64,000 bases of DNA, from contig CM074760.1 in assembly GCA_037355855.1 (NCBI GenBank), positions 1,542,501-1,606,500 of the forward strand. The letters run 5' to 3'. Of this stretch, positions 1 to 10,391 are shown piece by piece. Source of the DNA: Pseudo-nitzschia pungens (taxonomy: Eukaryota > Bacillariophyta > Bacillariophyceae > Bacillariales > Bacillariaceae). Numbering within the stretch: the first letter of the stretch is position 1; each line of letters opens with the position of its first letter. The notes below the pieces were generated by a model that saw only the letters and a program-made list of their open reading frames with translations, did no database searches and had not been told where the DNA came from. The translations under genes were made by a program, and so were the position numbers.

Positions 1-352
1 TGTCATCGTTGACGAATGTGTAGGATCCATTTCCCTGTGCTATTCGCTGAGCCAAGTGGTAAGCCGGTTTGTGTTCAATTGTATCAATTGCTTTTGATAA
101 TAAAGCAAGGCTTTCTCTCAGTTTTTCTGACGAAAGTTCTTCTTTCCGGGATTGAGCAACTCCGTGGACATCCTGCACCAAAGGTGAGTATCGAGTGACA
201 CGAATAGCAATGCATTGGAAAAAGAACGTAATCGAACACCGGGCGTGAATACGTACCTCAAGGACCCGTGCCCTATCTTCGACCGTCATGTTGTTGAGTT
301 CAGACGCCAGCAGGGCGTCGACTGTTTTGGTGGATTGTTTGAGTACTTTCAT
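1..352 (-). CDS. CRAL-TRIO (Sec14-like) family protein, N-terminal part
   Basis: Two exons on the minus strand, exon 1 at 257-352 and exon 2 at 1-172. They are separated by an 84-bp GT-AG intron (donor GTACGT, acceptor GTGCAG, phase 0), and the gene runs off the left edge. The joined protein starts MKVLKQSTKT and contains LASELNNMTVEDRARVLEDVHGV. An opening of this type (ELN..T.E-R..V-[EHD]D-HGV) followed by KPAYHLA and a YV-N-D segment is what I know from the N-termini of the large diatom family of CRAL-TRIO lipid-transfer-like proteins. The lipid-binding domain itself would lie outside the window, so the family call rests only on this N-terminal signature. No membrane segment or signal peptide is visible in the part present. 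Confidence 0.6.
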   Translation of the reverse strand, partial: MKVLKQSTKTVDALLASELNNMTVEDRARVLEVRIHARCSITFFFQCIAIRVTRYSPLVQDVHGVAQSRKEELSSEKLRESLALLSKAIDTIEHKPAYHLAQRIAQGNGSYTFVNDD

Positions 353-1019
353 ATCGGGGACAGTCGATGGAGCATGTGGGTGTCAGGTTTCAATCGATAC
401 CTGTTTGAAACGTCGGGTAGCTTCGTTTTGCCGACATCCCTTTGGCTGCAGATCGTCGACTCATCCAGCGGATAACAGAAAACTCGCTGTGCTTCTGTTC
501 GTTGTGACTGTATGCCGCTGTTGAAAAAGAACTTTACTCGTACTACTGTAAACAATAATAATCTCTGTCGTGTTGCGTTATTTCACTTTTTTTGAGTTCT
601 TCTTCTGGTGAGGGGAAGAACAAAACTCCTTGTTTCTACGGTAACAAGGTTTTAATTCTTTTCCAGTTTCAACAGTATGCTATTTTTGGGATCTTCTTAT
701 TCATTTAAAAAACCAAGAATGGTTTTGGAAAAACTGATTCATTTAAGTTTCAGCAAACTCGAAAAGTAAACACGTATTGTTGATTATGAGACCCAATTCG
801 TAATTATTGCAAAAGTTACAATTTTTGCAAAAAGGACAAGTTATATAGCTTCGATTTTGGACAATGCCACGACTAGACGATGGGAAACGATTGATTCATT
901 CATTTTTAGAGACAATAGTAAATAGAAGAGTGACGTAACCTTACGGTTCACTACACGTGTAGTATTCTTTACGATCAGAAAATCTCAGAGCACGGTAAAT
1001 AAAGTTTTACACATCAGAT

Positions 1020-1114
1020 TACTACGGAATTCCTATCAGCTGTCGCCCGGTTTCCGTATAAATTAGTAGTTGAGGATGTAGAACCGGGGGACAGCTGATA
1101 GGAACTTTGTAGTA
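1020..1114 (+). mobile_element. 95-bp MITE-like hairpin element, copy A
   Basis: The ends are imperfect inverted repeats. The left arm begins TACTACGGAATTCCTATCAG and the right arm ends with its near complement, GATAGGAACTTTGTAGTA. The inner arms GCTGTCGCCCGG and CCGGGGGACAGC also pair. A second 95-bp copy in the opposite orientation lies at 19588-19682 and matches along its whole length with few differences. There is no coding capacity, so if mobile it would be non-autonomous. A target-site duplication could not be fixed with certainty. Confidence 0.6.
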
Positions 1115-2532
1115 TCTGTAGTTATGCTAACCTTACTGGTAACCTTATGACAACATAGATTTATTCATTTCATTGTCTAACGCGAATTGTAGTTCATTGT
1201 TTTCGGAAAAGAAGAATGTAATGAATATATATTCAGTTATAACTTAAGGTAATGACTTCGTAATTCAGTTTTACATGCGATGTATGTAACATTGTTTGTT
1301 CTCGCTAAGAAGACTTTACGACGTGGTGTCGACGACGAATTAATTAACAAACTAACCTTACTTACTACGAAAAAGAAATCGATAGAGCAAGAAAAGCTAA
1401 TTACTACTACTTATTAGGACTTGTACAGTACACGTACTGACCCTAAACCTCGGGTCTGCGTTGATATATTTTACAGGTAAAAATTATCAGTTTTGACTTT
1501 TTTAAAAGCCTTAAAAAAGAAGTAAACCTTAGGAGAGAAGCCAGTTACTTTACGGTAAGCTTACCTTACTTTTACCGCTACTAATACTTTTTAGACATGA
1601 TGAATAATTGAATTCCGTTTGCATCATGGAAAACAATAAAAAAATTTCCATACTTACCAAAAACGCTCTTTGCAGCTAAAGAAGCAATAAATTACTGCAA
1701 ATGCAACAGAAGCTCTATCAGAGTGAAACTAAGATAATTCATGCAGACCGTAGATTTTGGAGGGAGAAAAATGTTTGATTGGTGGCTGCTAAGAAAAAAG
1801 AATGTTGTCGGTTGGCAGAGTAAGGTTTACGGTAGAGGAGCGATCTGAGAAGTAGAAAAACGCGTGAGTCGCGCGGTTTTTTCCAGTTTTTGAAAAATGA
1901 CAAGGTGGTGCGTAGTTTGCGTGTACAACGTACGGTAGGCACTTACTGCAGGAGTAAAATTAGAAAGGGGGCTGCGGTAAACTTAGAAATGTTCGACACG
2001 AAATTAAATTCATTACGCGGGACAATCCACAGCTATTTTAATTTTAAAAAAAAATTTAAAAAAATGGATCTATGAAGTTCGTATCTTCTCCTACCGTACG
2101 AGTAAGATCTTACGTACGTACTCTTAGTTTTGCCTGGTCGCAGTCATACCGTAATAATCTTAGCCAACACGGTTGGCACTGACCCCTGGTAGGCACGGAA
2201 GACATTCGTGATTAAAAAAAAAGAATGGCACGGAACGAAAATGCAACATAATCTTACTTGTACCGTACGAGGAAGCCTTAACCTACCGGTATCACAAACT
2301 CTGCCAATCTCATTGGTCCACCGACGCCCAACACCGATGGTTTTTGCTTGTTACATTGCTCATCCTGTCGTTCTCGTAACTTACCGTAAGCTTACCGAAA
2401 GCCGCGTGACTAGTTCGGTAAGGTTAGGTGTCCTACTTGTACCGTACGATCACAGTAATCTTAATGGTAAGGTTAGGGTGCAAATACCGAAAATGCTTGG
2501 GGGAAACCGTGGAACACATGGTGTCAACAACC

Positions 2533-2567
2533 GCCAACTGCCAATTGCCAACTGCCAACTGCCAACT
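2533..2567. repeat. Tandem heptamer repeat (GCCAACT)x5
   Basis: Five consecutive units of GCCAACT, with one substitution in unit two (GCCAATT). It lies in the spacer upstream of the DUF1990-like gene. Confidence 0.85.
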
Positions 2568-2758
2568 ACCGGCAGAACTACGACAAGCAAAACAAACACA
2601 AAACAACGATGACGATGAGCATGCTGTGATGAGAACACAATGCATATTAGTATGATCGTCACCATAGCACGGTGTAAGCAACGTTGATACCGAAATCTCA
2701 TTGTTTTACGAGAAACGACGCCATCGATTCAATCAAAGATCCGACGAAAAGACCAATC

Positions 2759-4234
2759 ATGTCGTCGAGAATTTGGACAAGAGTATTCGCGGTCGCAGGA
2801 ATCGTGATAATAGGGGCTGCGTGGGCATGCGAGGCGAAGTCTTTGTTTGGAACACGACTGGAGGTCCAGACCTCGGTGGGAATCGCTGGCAGAAGAGCAG
2901 TTCCCCCATTGAAGAGAAAAATGCAGTCTTGGTTGATTCGGAATCGTTCGCAATCCAGAATATCCGACACGATGAAAAAGAGGATAAAACACGCGGGGAC
3001 AAACGGTAATGCCGGCCGTCCCCAGCGTCGCGGCTCGTTCATGACGAGTACCCACCCCACCAAGGAAGCTCTGTATCGATGGTTCGGAGTCGAAGGAGAA
3101 GATCCCAATCAATTTATGAGGGGCATGATGCTGCGGAACGAATTCAATCACAACATTAGCGGGATTACCAATCCTTTTCTGAAGATCCAGCGATCCTGCG
3201 CTCCGCAACTGCACCATGCCTGCAATGGTGACGCAGAAAACGAACACGCGGGGGAATTGCGCAAATCTATCTCAAAGATTGCGAGTGACGATCCGAAAAA
3301 AAATAATCGATGGTACGAAAAGACCGTCATGGCGACCAACAGAAAAACGTCGTGCGCCGACCTGGCACTCGACAGCAGCATCGACGTGGAAAAGTCGTGG
3401 TGGCCGTCCTTGCAGATTTTTCAGAGTGATGATCCGCACCAACCGGAGAAGAAAGAAACTTCGAGCGCACGGAAACTATTCCGGGGGAGAACCGACCGGA
3501 GAAATGGAAAGGGTGCTAGAGACGCAAGTCTCAGGGAGCAGGACTGGAGAATACTGACGTATCGAAAAAGAGTAGGCAAGGGCAAGGAATGTTATGAAAA
3601 AGTGCGAGATGCAGCCCTCGATTGGGAATTTCAGTCGGCCGATGGAACCACGGGCATGATGCAAGTTCCCGAAGCACGTCCGAATGATGACAAGTTGCCA
3701 TTGGAGGCGGTTTCCACCCGTAGTAAACGCTCCTATTCGATCCAGCCCATCGACGATGATGGGTCGGGATCGGCTCAAACGTCCAACACGCATTCGTCTG
3801 CGTCGTCGTCGTCTTCGTCTTCTTCTTCTTCTCTGTACCGCAGTCTCGGATCACGCCGTTTGGTAAGTTTTGCGTCAAAATCCGTAACCGGATTCTTGCC
3901 TTCGGCGTTGCAACGGCGCATATATTCGGTCAACCCTGTCATGGTCGTCTACGACGTGATCGATCAACGGGCTCCGGACGGTCAGAGTACCTTCACGTCA
4001 ACCGCATATTCGACACTCAAGGGCCACTTTTTGAGAGGAGAAGAACGAGTTACGGTTGCACTCCGAGACGGATCACAAGATGTCGAGGTCGAGATCCTAT
4101 CGATTAGCCGCGCCGGGCCCGGTCTTGTTGGGAAAACACTGTGGCCGTTTATCGGGAAGATGCAATCTAGGTTTTTTCAGCAGCAATTGCAACATTTGCA
4201 CGAATCTGGATGTTCCACTACTGTCGAGAACTGA
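2759..4234 (+). CDS. Secretory-entry protein with DUF1990/UPF0548-like C-terminus
   Basis: A 491-residue single-exon frame. The start chosen is the ATG at 2759, because it opens directly on a signal peptide or anchor (MSSRIWTRVFAVAGIVIIGA, then AWACEAKS). The in-frame extension back to 2684 has no such feature. The middle (residues 60-350) is charged and unrecognised, and ends in a serine run encoded by TCG/TCT repeats near 3797-3835. Residues of about 405-485 resemble the C-terminal half of DUF1990 (plant UPF0548): VNP, VVYDVID, AYSTLKGH, RGEERVTV, then EVEILSISRAGPG and a final Q-rich helix. That family has no established function. The usual N-terminal half of DUF1990 is not obvious, so this could be a partial domain on a diatom-specific scaffold. 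Confidence 0.6.
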   Translation: MSSRIWTRVFAVAGIVIIGAAWACEAKSLFGTRLEVQTSVGIAGRRAVPPLKRKMQSWLIRNRSQSRISDTMKKRIKHAGTNGNAGRPQRRGSFMTSTHPTKEALYRWFGVEGEDPNQFMRGMMLRNEFNHNISGITNPFLKIQRSCAPQLHHACNGDAENEHAGELRKSISKIASDDPKKNNRWYEKTVMATNRKTSCADLALDSSIDVEKSWWPSLQIFQSDDPHQPEKKETSSARKLFRGRTDRRNGKGARDASLREQDWRILTYRKRVGKGKECYEKVRDAALDWEFQSADGTTGMMQVPEARPNDDKLPLEAVSTRSKRSYSIQPIDDDGSGSAQTSNTHSSASSSSSSSSSSLYRSLGSRRLVSFASKSVTGFLPSALQRRIYSVNPVMVVYDVIDQRAPDGQSTFTSTAYSTLKGHFLRGEERVTVALRDGSQDVEVEILSISRAGPGLVGKTLWPFIGKMQSRFFQQQLQHLHESGCSTTVEN

Positions 4235-4509
4235 TCAAGATAGCATCAATCTGATTTAGAAAAGGGCACGCAGTCAAGACCAGAATGACATGGTTGTCAA
4301 GCATCACACTACGTAGCTCTGGGGCAGTAAACCGGCTCGTAGGTAGGATATATGGTATAGAACTGGAATATGGCGTGATCAGCATAAAGTCGTTTGTAGG
4401 GTACTGGTACGTGTGCATGAAAGATATTTTTTAATTCTATGTGAATACAATCCTGAAATCGAAAAGACCGGTCCGGTCATTATCTTATTATTGGCGGAGA
4501 GTGGCCTTG

Positions 4510-6486
4510 CTAGGACCGAAACAATCGTACCTGCAAGATTTCGTGGCAAGGATGTACAGCTTCGATCATCGGAGCAGAAGTTGCGGCGGTCAACAATGGA
4601 TCGTTAGGGTTCTTCTCGATACCACGATACGCATTGCGAATAGCATCCTCGGCGGATTCTTGCACGCTGTCCAACATTGGAACACTGGCAAGCGGGCCTA
4701 CTAGGGAGAGGCGCACGGCGGACGAAACAAGATCTCTGGCCATGCAATACGCAAACAATCTGCAAACTTGCACCTCGTCCAATCCTAAAAGCCCACCAAT
4801 GACCCCAAGAGCCGGGGCAATGTGAGGAGATGGCCCGTTCTTCAAGCACTTTAATACATTGTGTTCGTCCCGATTGTTGGAGATTTCTTCTGCGCCTTTA
4901 AACCAATGAGTTGCAACCCGAACCAAGGACTTTCCTTGGTCAATCGATGCAGAACAGGCCGGCTCATTCGTAACCATTACAGCTTGACATTGTTGATGCA
5001 GCTTTTCCCAATCATTTTTCGTCGCATCGGTGTCGGTATTATTGGTGTGATTTTCACCAAGTGTGCCATCTTGGGCGATGCGATGGCCCGCAATCAGAAA
5101 TGGTACAAGCAACTGCAACGATGACCTAGTAGCAGCATGGATAAATTTGCTCACGTCTTCCTCACCGCGGATCATTCCTAATTGGGTCGCCGCTTCCAGT
5201 CCTGCAGAATGAGCAAAACTCCCTGTGGGAAGGCCTGAATCGGCAAGCATCACGACAGACCAAAAAGAAGAAGACGCTTGTAGAGACTTGTATTCGACGT
5301 CAAGAGAAGCTTCGGGAAAAGGGTCTTCTCTAGACAGATCCGTCGTTTGGTGAATAGTTCGGGTCCGTTCAACGGGTTTCTGAATGCCTTGCACCGGATA
5401 TTGTGTGGGGATCTCGGATCTTCGAGCCAGTATTCGTTCCTTGTAAAATTCGAAACCAAAGGTCGGAGCCAGAGGTGTCAGGCACTCGTGAAATACCCGG
5501 TAAATATCTTCGTTCGTCTTGCCTGCAAGTCGAATGACGTGGGCATCGCTTGGCTTTCCAGGCAACGATACTTTGCTAAATCCCATAAGCACGCGTCCAA
5601 AAAGCTCCAAATCTCCAATATTTTTGATTCCTTGAACCTTTGCATCCCCGCCATCGTGTTGGTCTCGTTGCCTTATTCTTGTGTATTGTGCCGCAAACGA
5701 ATCGGATAGAAGTTGACATTTTTCTTTGACAGCCTCCATCTCCTTCCCGTAAATTATCAGCGATGCAAAACAATTAAAATCTGCAACTCCGTGCGTATCG
5801 GTGTGAATCGAGGTGTTGTTGTGATTGGGGCGGAGGTCTATCGAAACGGAGTCTTGTAAAAACGGGATTTCGTTTATTGCATCCTGAATGGATGGTTTCC
5901 GGGATCCCTCTGAAAAGAATTGCTCGGTATCATCCATCCATTTCAGTGAAGTACGCGTAGTCAATTTATCGAAAACCCAACGTTCTTGATTTTTGAAGCG
6001 CCCACTCGAAAACCAATCGATCAGTGCGACCGACGATTCCGGATGGATTTCGAATTCCTGGGTTTGCGAATAGGAACTCGAGGCGAACATCACACAGGGA
6101 TCCGGTGTAAATACAAGAACTCCGTTCTTTTCTACCCTTACATCCATGTTTGCCTTTACCTCGCCGGGGACCCGTTGTGTGTAAATGCGTGATGCCCCTT
6201 GTGAGATCAGAGCGAGTTTGGCGGATTTTTCTACGTGAACCGACAATTCTGCACTATCCCCCTGAAGCATGCCTGCACCGTAGTTCGATAGTGCGCAAAC
6301 CGCAGCACCTTGCATCTGCACGCTTGTTTTCTTGACAGGAATTAACCTTGTCGGAGCTTTGTGTGCCACTTGAGTTAGACGAGTGACGACGGGCTTCTTT
6401 CTCGCGGCATGCTCGACCATGCTTTCCGCGCTAGCCGTCAAACGGCCGATGCCATGCTTTACTGACTTGCGAAGAATATTACTCAT
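4510..6486 (-). CDS. Urease accessory UreD-UreF fusion protein
   Basis: One uninterrupted 658-residue frame carrying two nickel-urease maturation factors. Residues of about 45-350 match UreD (UreH): an N-terminal strand region around SNYGAGMLQGDSAELSVHVE, then QGASRIY, FTPDPCVMFASS and the WFSSGRFKNQERW block. After a linker (about 350-400), residues of about 405-658 match UreF: LADSGLPTGSFAHSAGLEAA at its start and the C-terminal signature APMIEAVHPCHEILQVRLFRS that closes the chain. UreD and UreF normally form a complex with UreG that delivers Ni(II) to apo-urease. Here a 1:1 ratio would be enforced covalently. There is no intron, and no presequence is obvious (the first 40 residues are basic). 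Urease and UreG are not in the window. Confidence 0.9.
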   Translation of the reverse strand: MSNILRKSVKHGIGRLTASAESMVEHAARKKPVVTRLTQVAHKAPTRLIPVKKTSVQMQGAAVCALSNYGAGMLQGDSAELSVHVEKSAKLALISQGASRIYTQRVPGEVKANMDVRVEKNGVLVFTPDPCVMFASSSYSQTQEFEIHPESSVALIDWFSSGRFKNQERWVFDKLTTRTSLKWMDDTEQFFSEGSRKPSIQDAINEIPFLQDSVSIDLRPNHNNTSIHTDTHGVADFNCFASLIIYGKEMEAVKEKCQLLSDSFAAQYTRIRQRDQHDGGDAKVQGIKNIGDLELFGRVLMGFSKVSLPGKPSDAHVIRLAGKTNEDIYRVFHECLTPLAPTFGFEFYKERILARRSEIPTQYPVQGIQKPVERTRTIHQTTDLSREDPFPEASLDVEYKSLQASSSFWSVVMLADSGLPTGSFAHSAGLEAATQLGMIRGEEDVSKFIHAATRSSLQLLVPFLIAGHRIAQDGTLGENHTNNTDTDATKNDWEKLHQQCQAVMVTNEPACSASIDQGKSLVRVATHWFKGAEEISNNRDEHNVLKCLKNGPSPHIAPALGVIGGLLGLDEVQVCRLFAYCMARDLVSSAVRLSLVGPLASVPMLDSVQESAEDAIRNAYRGIEKNPNDPLLTAATSAPMIEAVHPCHEILQVRLFRS

Positions 6487-6967
6487 GATGGAAATGAAGT
6501 GAGGCGAGTCTTTTAAAAATCATTTGGTTTCGATTGCGTGTAGTGTACCTTTTTTCAGGAATGCTGTTGTGGTAGATTCGAATGCATTGATAGGTCAAAG
6601 GATGAAGAAGTAAGTGAAGGTTAGCTTCGTCCTCCATGCGGATTGGCTTCGGATGGATACAGAAAGATTCTCCCTTCCCATTGCCCATCGGAAATTGTGA
6701 ATGAATGAATCAATCAACAATCGGAAATTCGCATCTACGGTAGGTAACCTTACGGCAGAACTCACAGCGCAAGAAATACTGTAGGGTATGTACATACCGC
6801 TTAAGGTAGTTATTACTACCTACATCACCGTACAACTATCGGAAGTGTACAAGCTCGAAGGAGGAGGCAAATAGATCGAGCAAAATATTATTCTGACTTA
6901 TTTTAAATGGACAAGGACTTGTTCCTGTAGCAATTCATACTTCCCGAAGACTTGAGATACATTTAGT
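6487..6967. other. Intergenic spacer, no gene seen
   Basis: About 480 bp between the 5' end of the UreD-UreF gene and the 3' end of the EDR2-like gene, both on the minus strand. It contains GGTAGGTAACCTTACGG and GGTAGTTATTACTACC words near 6740-6830. No protein-like frame or RNA gene was seen. Confidence 0.5.
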
Positions 6968-9624
6968 TCATCTCGTCTCTAGGTTGTGATCTGGCAAACA
7001 AGGACAATCATTCAGATTCAATGCATGTATTTGGAAGCTGCTCAAAACTGTCTCGGGTAACTCTTCTTCTTTGGCTGCTTCTATGATCAATCCAAAGGCT
7101 ATTGACAACGACTTCGCATGACCCTTGACAACACTCAAGATGCCTTTCGCGATACTGGACGCTGTTATAATCACATCAACTTCGTAGATTCCTTTTTTCG
7201 TGCCCTCTGGTTTCCGGAAGTAGTATTGGAGAGGGATGACCTTTCCGAGTAGTGCAGGTGACTTCCCGTTGCCAACGGCAGCTTTGACAATCCAAGGTCC
7301 GTCGATAACGATGGGGAGTAATTTCAATCTTGCATCTCGATATTGTTGATCTCCGTCGACAAAACTGGACCAGACACTGGCCACTTCCTTGTTTGGGAAT
7401 TCTGAAAGCGGCGGAACCGAAAAATAGGCTACAAAATTACCAAACGGCAACAAAAAATTGATCAAAAAGGTGTCCTCCTCGTGGAGCTTTCCACCCAACA
7501 CACTCGGATGGCGCGCGATGTACCGCTCCGGATTGTCCGTGAGCCATAGGTCCACTCCACGACATGTGAAGGGTGATCTTCCCGAAGGAACTTTGACGCG
7601 GTCTTCTAGGTAAGTTCTTCCGCGGACATGAAAAATTGCAGGATCGGCAGGTTCCGACCAGCATGAAAGTCCATCGTTATCAGGGTATTTAGGAATCGGA
7701 GAAGACAACTTTCCTTCGTTCAAGTTTTCGTCTTTATCCTTTTCCTCGTCGAGATAATCCAATTCTTCGCCGTCATCACAGTTGGACTCGTCCAAAGATT
7801 GTGCAGTGACATCATCTTCCTCTGTGACAACTGTAGATGAACCAGTGTCACAAGTTGCGATAAGGTTCTGGTTGTTTCTATTCTTGTGAGTGTTTGTAGT
7901 TTGAGCTCTGGACGCTAAGCTTCTTGTGGCTCCTAGCGAAGAAGGATGATGTCGAGCTTTGATTTGCTGTGTCGTTCGTCCTTTCTGCTGACCTGCGCAA
8001 AAGGCTATGCCCCATGTGAGCAACAACACATCCATTCTCACGGAGATATTGATCACATTGCTTGGATAGGCTTGAGACGCATGGTATGCCATCGTCAGAA
8101 CTAAGCCAAGCCCTCCCACAAGGAAAAAAGGTCGTTGTAAAAACCAAATCTGTGTTTCTAGATAAATCCTGCTGGTTTTTTCTCGAGATGACAGCAACTT
8201 CGGCGTTTGTGCCAACCATCGTCTAACGTAGTCGTCCAATTTCAACGGGGAAGGTATCGATCGAACCTGCCGAAATAAGATGGGAGCACTGCTTCCGGCA
8301 CCGGTTTTTTTTTCACTTGTTTGCGAGTTCCACCATTGAACTTCTTGTATCCTTGGTCGCTCCACATCGAGCCCAAAAAGATGTCTCATCGATCTCGAAT
8401 TTACGGCAGCTGCTTCCATCGCCAGAGCTCTTAAAATCCCTTTCAGCGTTGTCATCGAGGAGTCTATCATGTTCCCGCTGCAACGGCCTCCGGTTCCCCC
8501 ATCCGCGTATTGGAAACGCGTCAATTTCCCAGTCTGCCGTCGCAAGTCGTCGAGCAGAGATGCCCGATTTGGCAGAGATTTCGACAATGCTCTCAGCATT
8601 GCATCCAATTGTTCAACGGTGAGGAGTATTCGTCTTTCTTCTACTCTTTCTTTATTGTTTTCGATCAAGAGGAGAGCAACCTCATAAGCTACGTCCCATC
8701 GAAAGAGCGACCCAACTCGAATGATCCTAAAGTCCGACACGTTGGTGACAAGTATTCTCCCCGACCTAGATCTCTTGTGATTGGTTCCTTTCCTTGTTAT
8801 GGCTTCGGCTGTCTTCTTTTTCTCCAAATTATTGCCACGAGTAGTGTCTTTTAGGTCCTTGTTCCAATCGTCGATTTTCTCCGCATCGTTGTCGTACATG
8901 GAATCAAGCCGCTGAAGAGTTTTCTGGCACACTTTTACCGCCCACTGAAGGGCGATAACCCAACTTTGTGCTTCTTCCAGCGTGCCTACCGCACAAAAGT
9001 ACTCTCGAGGTGGATTCATTTCTTTCACGACGGAGTTTGTAGAACAAGACTGTCCGGCTCGATCGTGTTGCATGTCAACAAAAGTATTCGGGTCCACTTC
9101 GAAATTGTTGTTGCTCAGATGTCCTCCGGCACGCTGTCCTCGAAACAAAAATCCATAACTTCCCCTGGGCAACCCAACATGCAAATCACGAAGTGTGGTG
9201 ACATCTATTATACGAGCATGATGGATGATCAATGTATCTTTGATCACCATGTTTATGTGCTGCCAGTCTGCTTCTTCGGGCATGGTGATATCAGCGAGTG
9301 GTGGTAGTTCATAGTAACGAACGAAACCAGAGTCGCACTTTCGTACAGATGAAGAGGGATCGAGATGAAGCAGTAGATGAGAATATTGGGGTAAAATTGC
9401 GAGGGTCTATTTTGGGTGTGTGGGTGTGTGCAATCGTTGATGCAATCACGTTTGTCCGTATTGCTTACCAATTCCAAGTAGCGAGGACGCCAAACACGTC
9501 GTATCTTGCCACGAATGTGAGCTCGACCTGAATGGCGTATGGCGGGATCGCGGCGACTCTCCATTCGATGATCTCTTCCCACGGACTCCGAAAAGAACGC
9601 AGTCGACGGTGATATAGGTGGCAT
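6968..9624 (-). CDS. PH-domain / EDR2-C (DUF1336) lipid-binding membrane protein
   Basis: Two exons, 9469-9624 and 6968-9337, joined in phase 0 across a 131-bp intron (donor GTAAGC, acceptor GAAAG), giving 841 residues. The join restores a PH-domain strand pair: exon 1 ends WRPRYLEL and exon 2 starts CDSGFVRYYE. The PH domain runs to the helix LEEAQSWVIALQWAV (about residue 190). Residues of about 245-345 resemble a PX-type segment (FRIIRVGSLFRWDVAYEV ... LLDDLRRQTG). Two hydrophobic segments lie near 455-500. After an acidic linker, residues of about 610-835 form the EDR2 C-terminal domain (CRGVDLWLTDNPERYIARHP, then FVDGDQQYRDARLKLLP and GPWIVKAAVG). In plants EDR2 proteins bind phosphoinositides. 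The likely role here is membrane-lipid sensing or transfer. Confidence 0.8.
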
Positions 9625-10391
9625 TCTCTATGCCTCTCGTCTGGTTGCGTCGAAAACCAGTTTTCTTTTTACTTTCGAACGCTCTTCTTGTTGTTTGCCT
9701 TCTGTCCTCTTTTTTGACCCTTTCGGTGAGGGAAAAGCTCCTGATTTTTCGGGACGCTCGGAGAGGATTGGGTTTGGTCGCTTCCGTTCTTTGTGGTGGG
9801 ACGGGCTCTTTGTAGACTTTACGGATGATTTTTTAATGAGATCGATTGAGATGATCACGAACTATCTTGGCATGTTTTTTCATCTCAAACAATGAAGCGG
9901 TGGGGATTCTTTTTACGGCGTACGAGTAAGGTTACTAGGTACTCGTACGGTACGAGTAATCTTTCTTCTTGTACCTCATGCGGTAAGCAGGTCGCTCACG
10001 ACCTGACTGCTGACAGTCGGAACGGAAGATGATGTTGTATCGTGTGCAATAGTCCTTAAATCGTAGCGAAGGCCGGCGTCACCATGAAACTAAGTTAAAA
10101 TTATTTTTCCATCCTGTTTGATGGGATGGTGGGATGGGACAAGAATAAAAAATGATGTTCGACTCTTTTGATTAACCTTTTTCGTAGACTCGGTGTTCGA
10201 AGATTTCGACGATCGAAAGATCTAAGAATCCAACAATCCAAAAATCCTTCCCCTCCAACTATTACTTCGTATTTTTTCTTGTTTTCATACATCATGAAAA
10301 CCGGGGATAGATTCCCTCGTTCGACCTTGCGTCGGGATATCGATAGTATCACGGCTTCACTAGCGGATTTGCTGTGGTTCGAATCGGGAGA
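9625..10391. other. Divergent intergenic/promoter region
   Basis: About 770 bp between divergent genes. It contains a dense cluster of TACG words at about 9918-9962 (TACGAGTAAGGTTAC, ACTCGTACGGTACGAGTAA). A possible upstream exon of the GH26-like gene could lie in 10168-10390, but no signal peptide or convincing splice pair was found. Confidence 0.4.

Larger units (their letters stand above)
353..2758. other. Intergenic stretch with a hairpin element and short repeats
   Basis: A spacer of about 2.4 kb between divergent genes, AT-rich in its first two thirds. It holds a 95-bp hairpin element at 1020-1114, a heptamer tandem repeat at 2533-2567, and many TAC/GTA-rich words (for example around 2090-2125, 2260-2275 and 2430-2475). 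No open frame here looks like a protein. Short open frames at 1739-1942 and 2208-2612 have no recognisable content. Confidence 0.6.

Noticed and set aside
1739..2612. Several open frames of 60-134 codons in the first spacer
   Set aside because: They cross TAC/GTA-rich and tandem-repeat DNA and read as low-information sequence.
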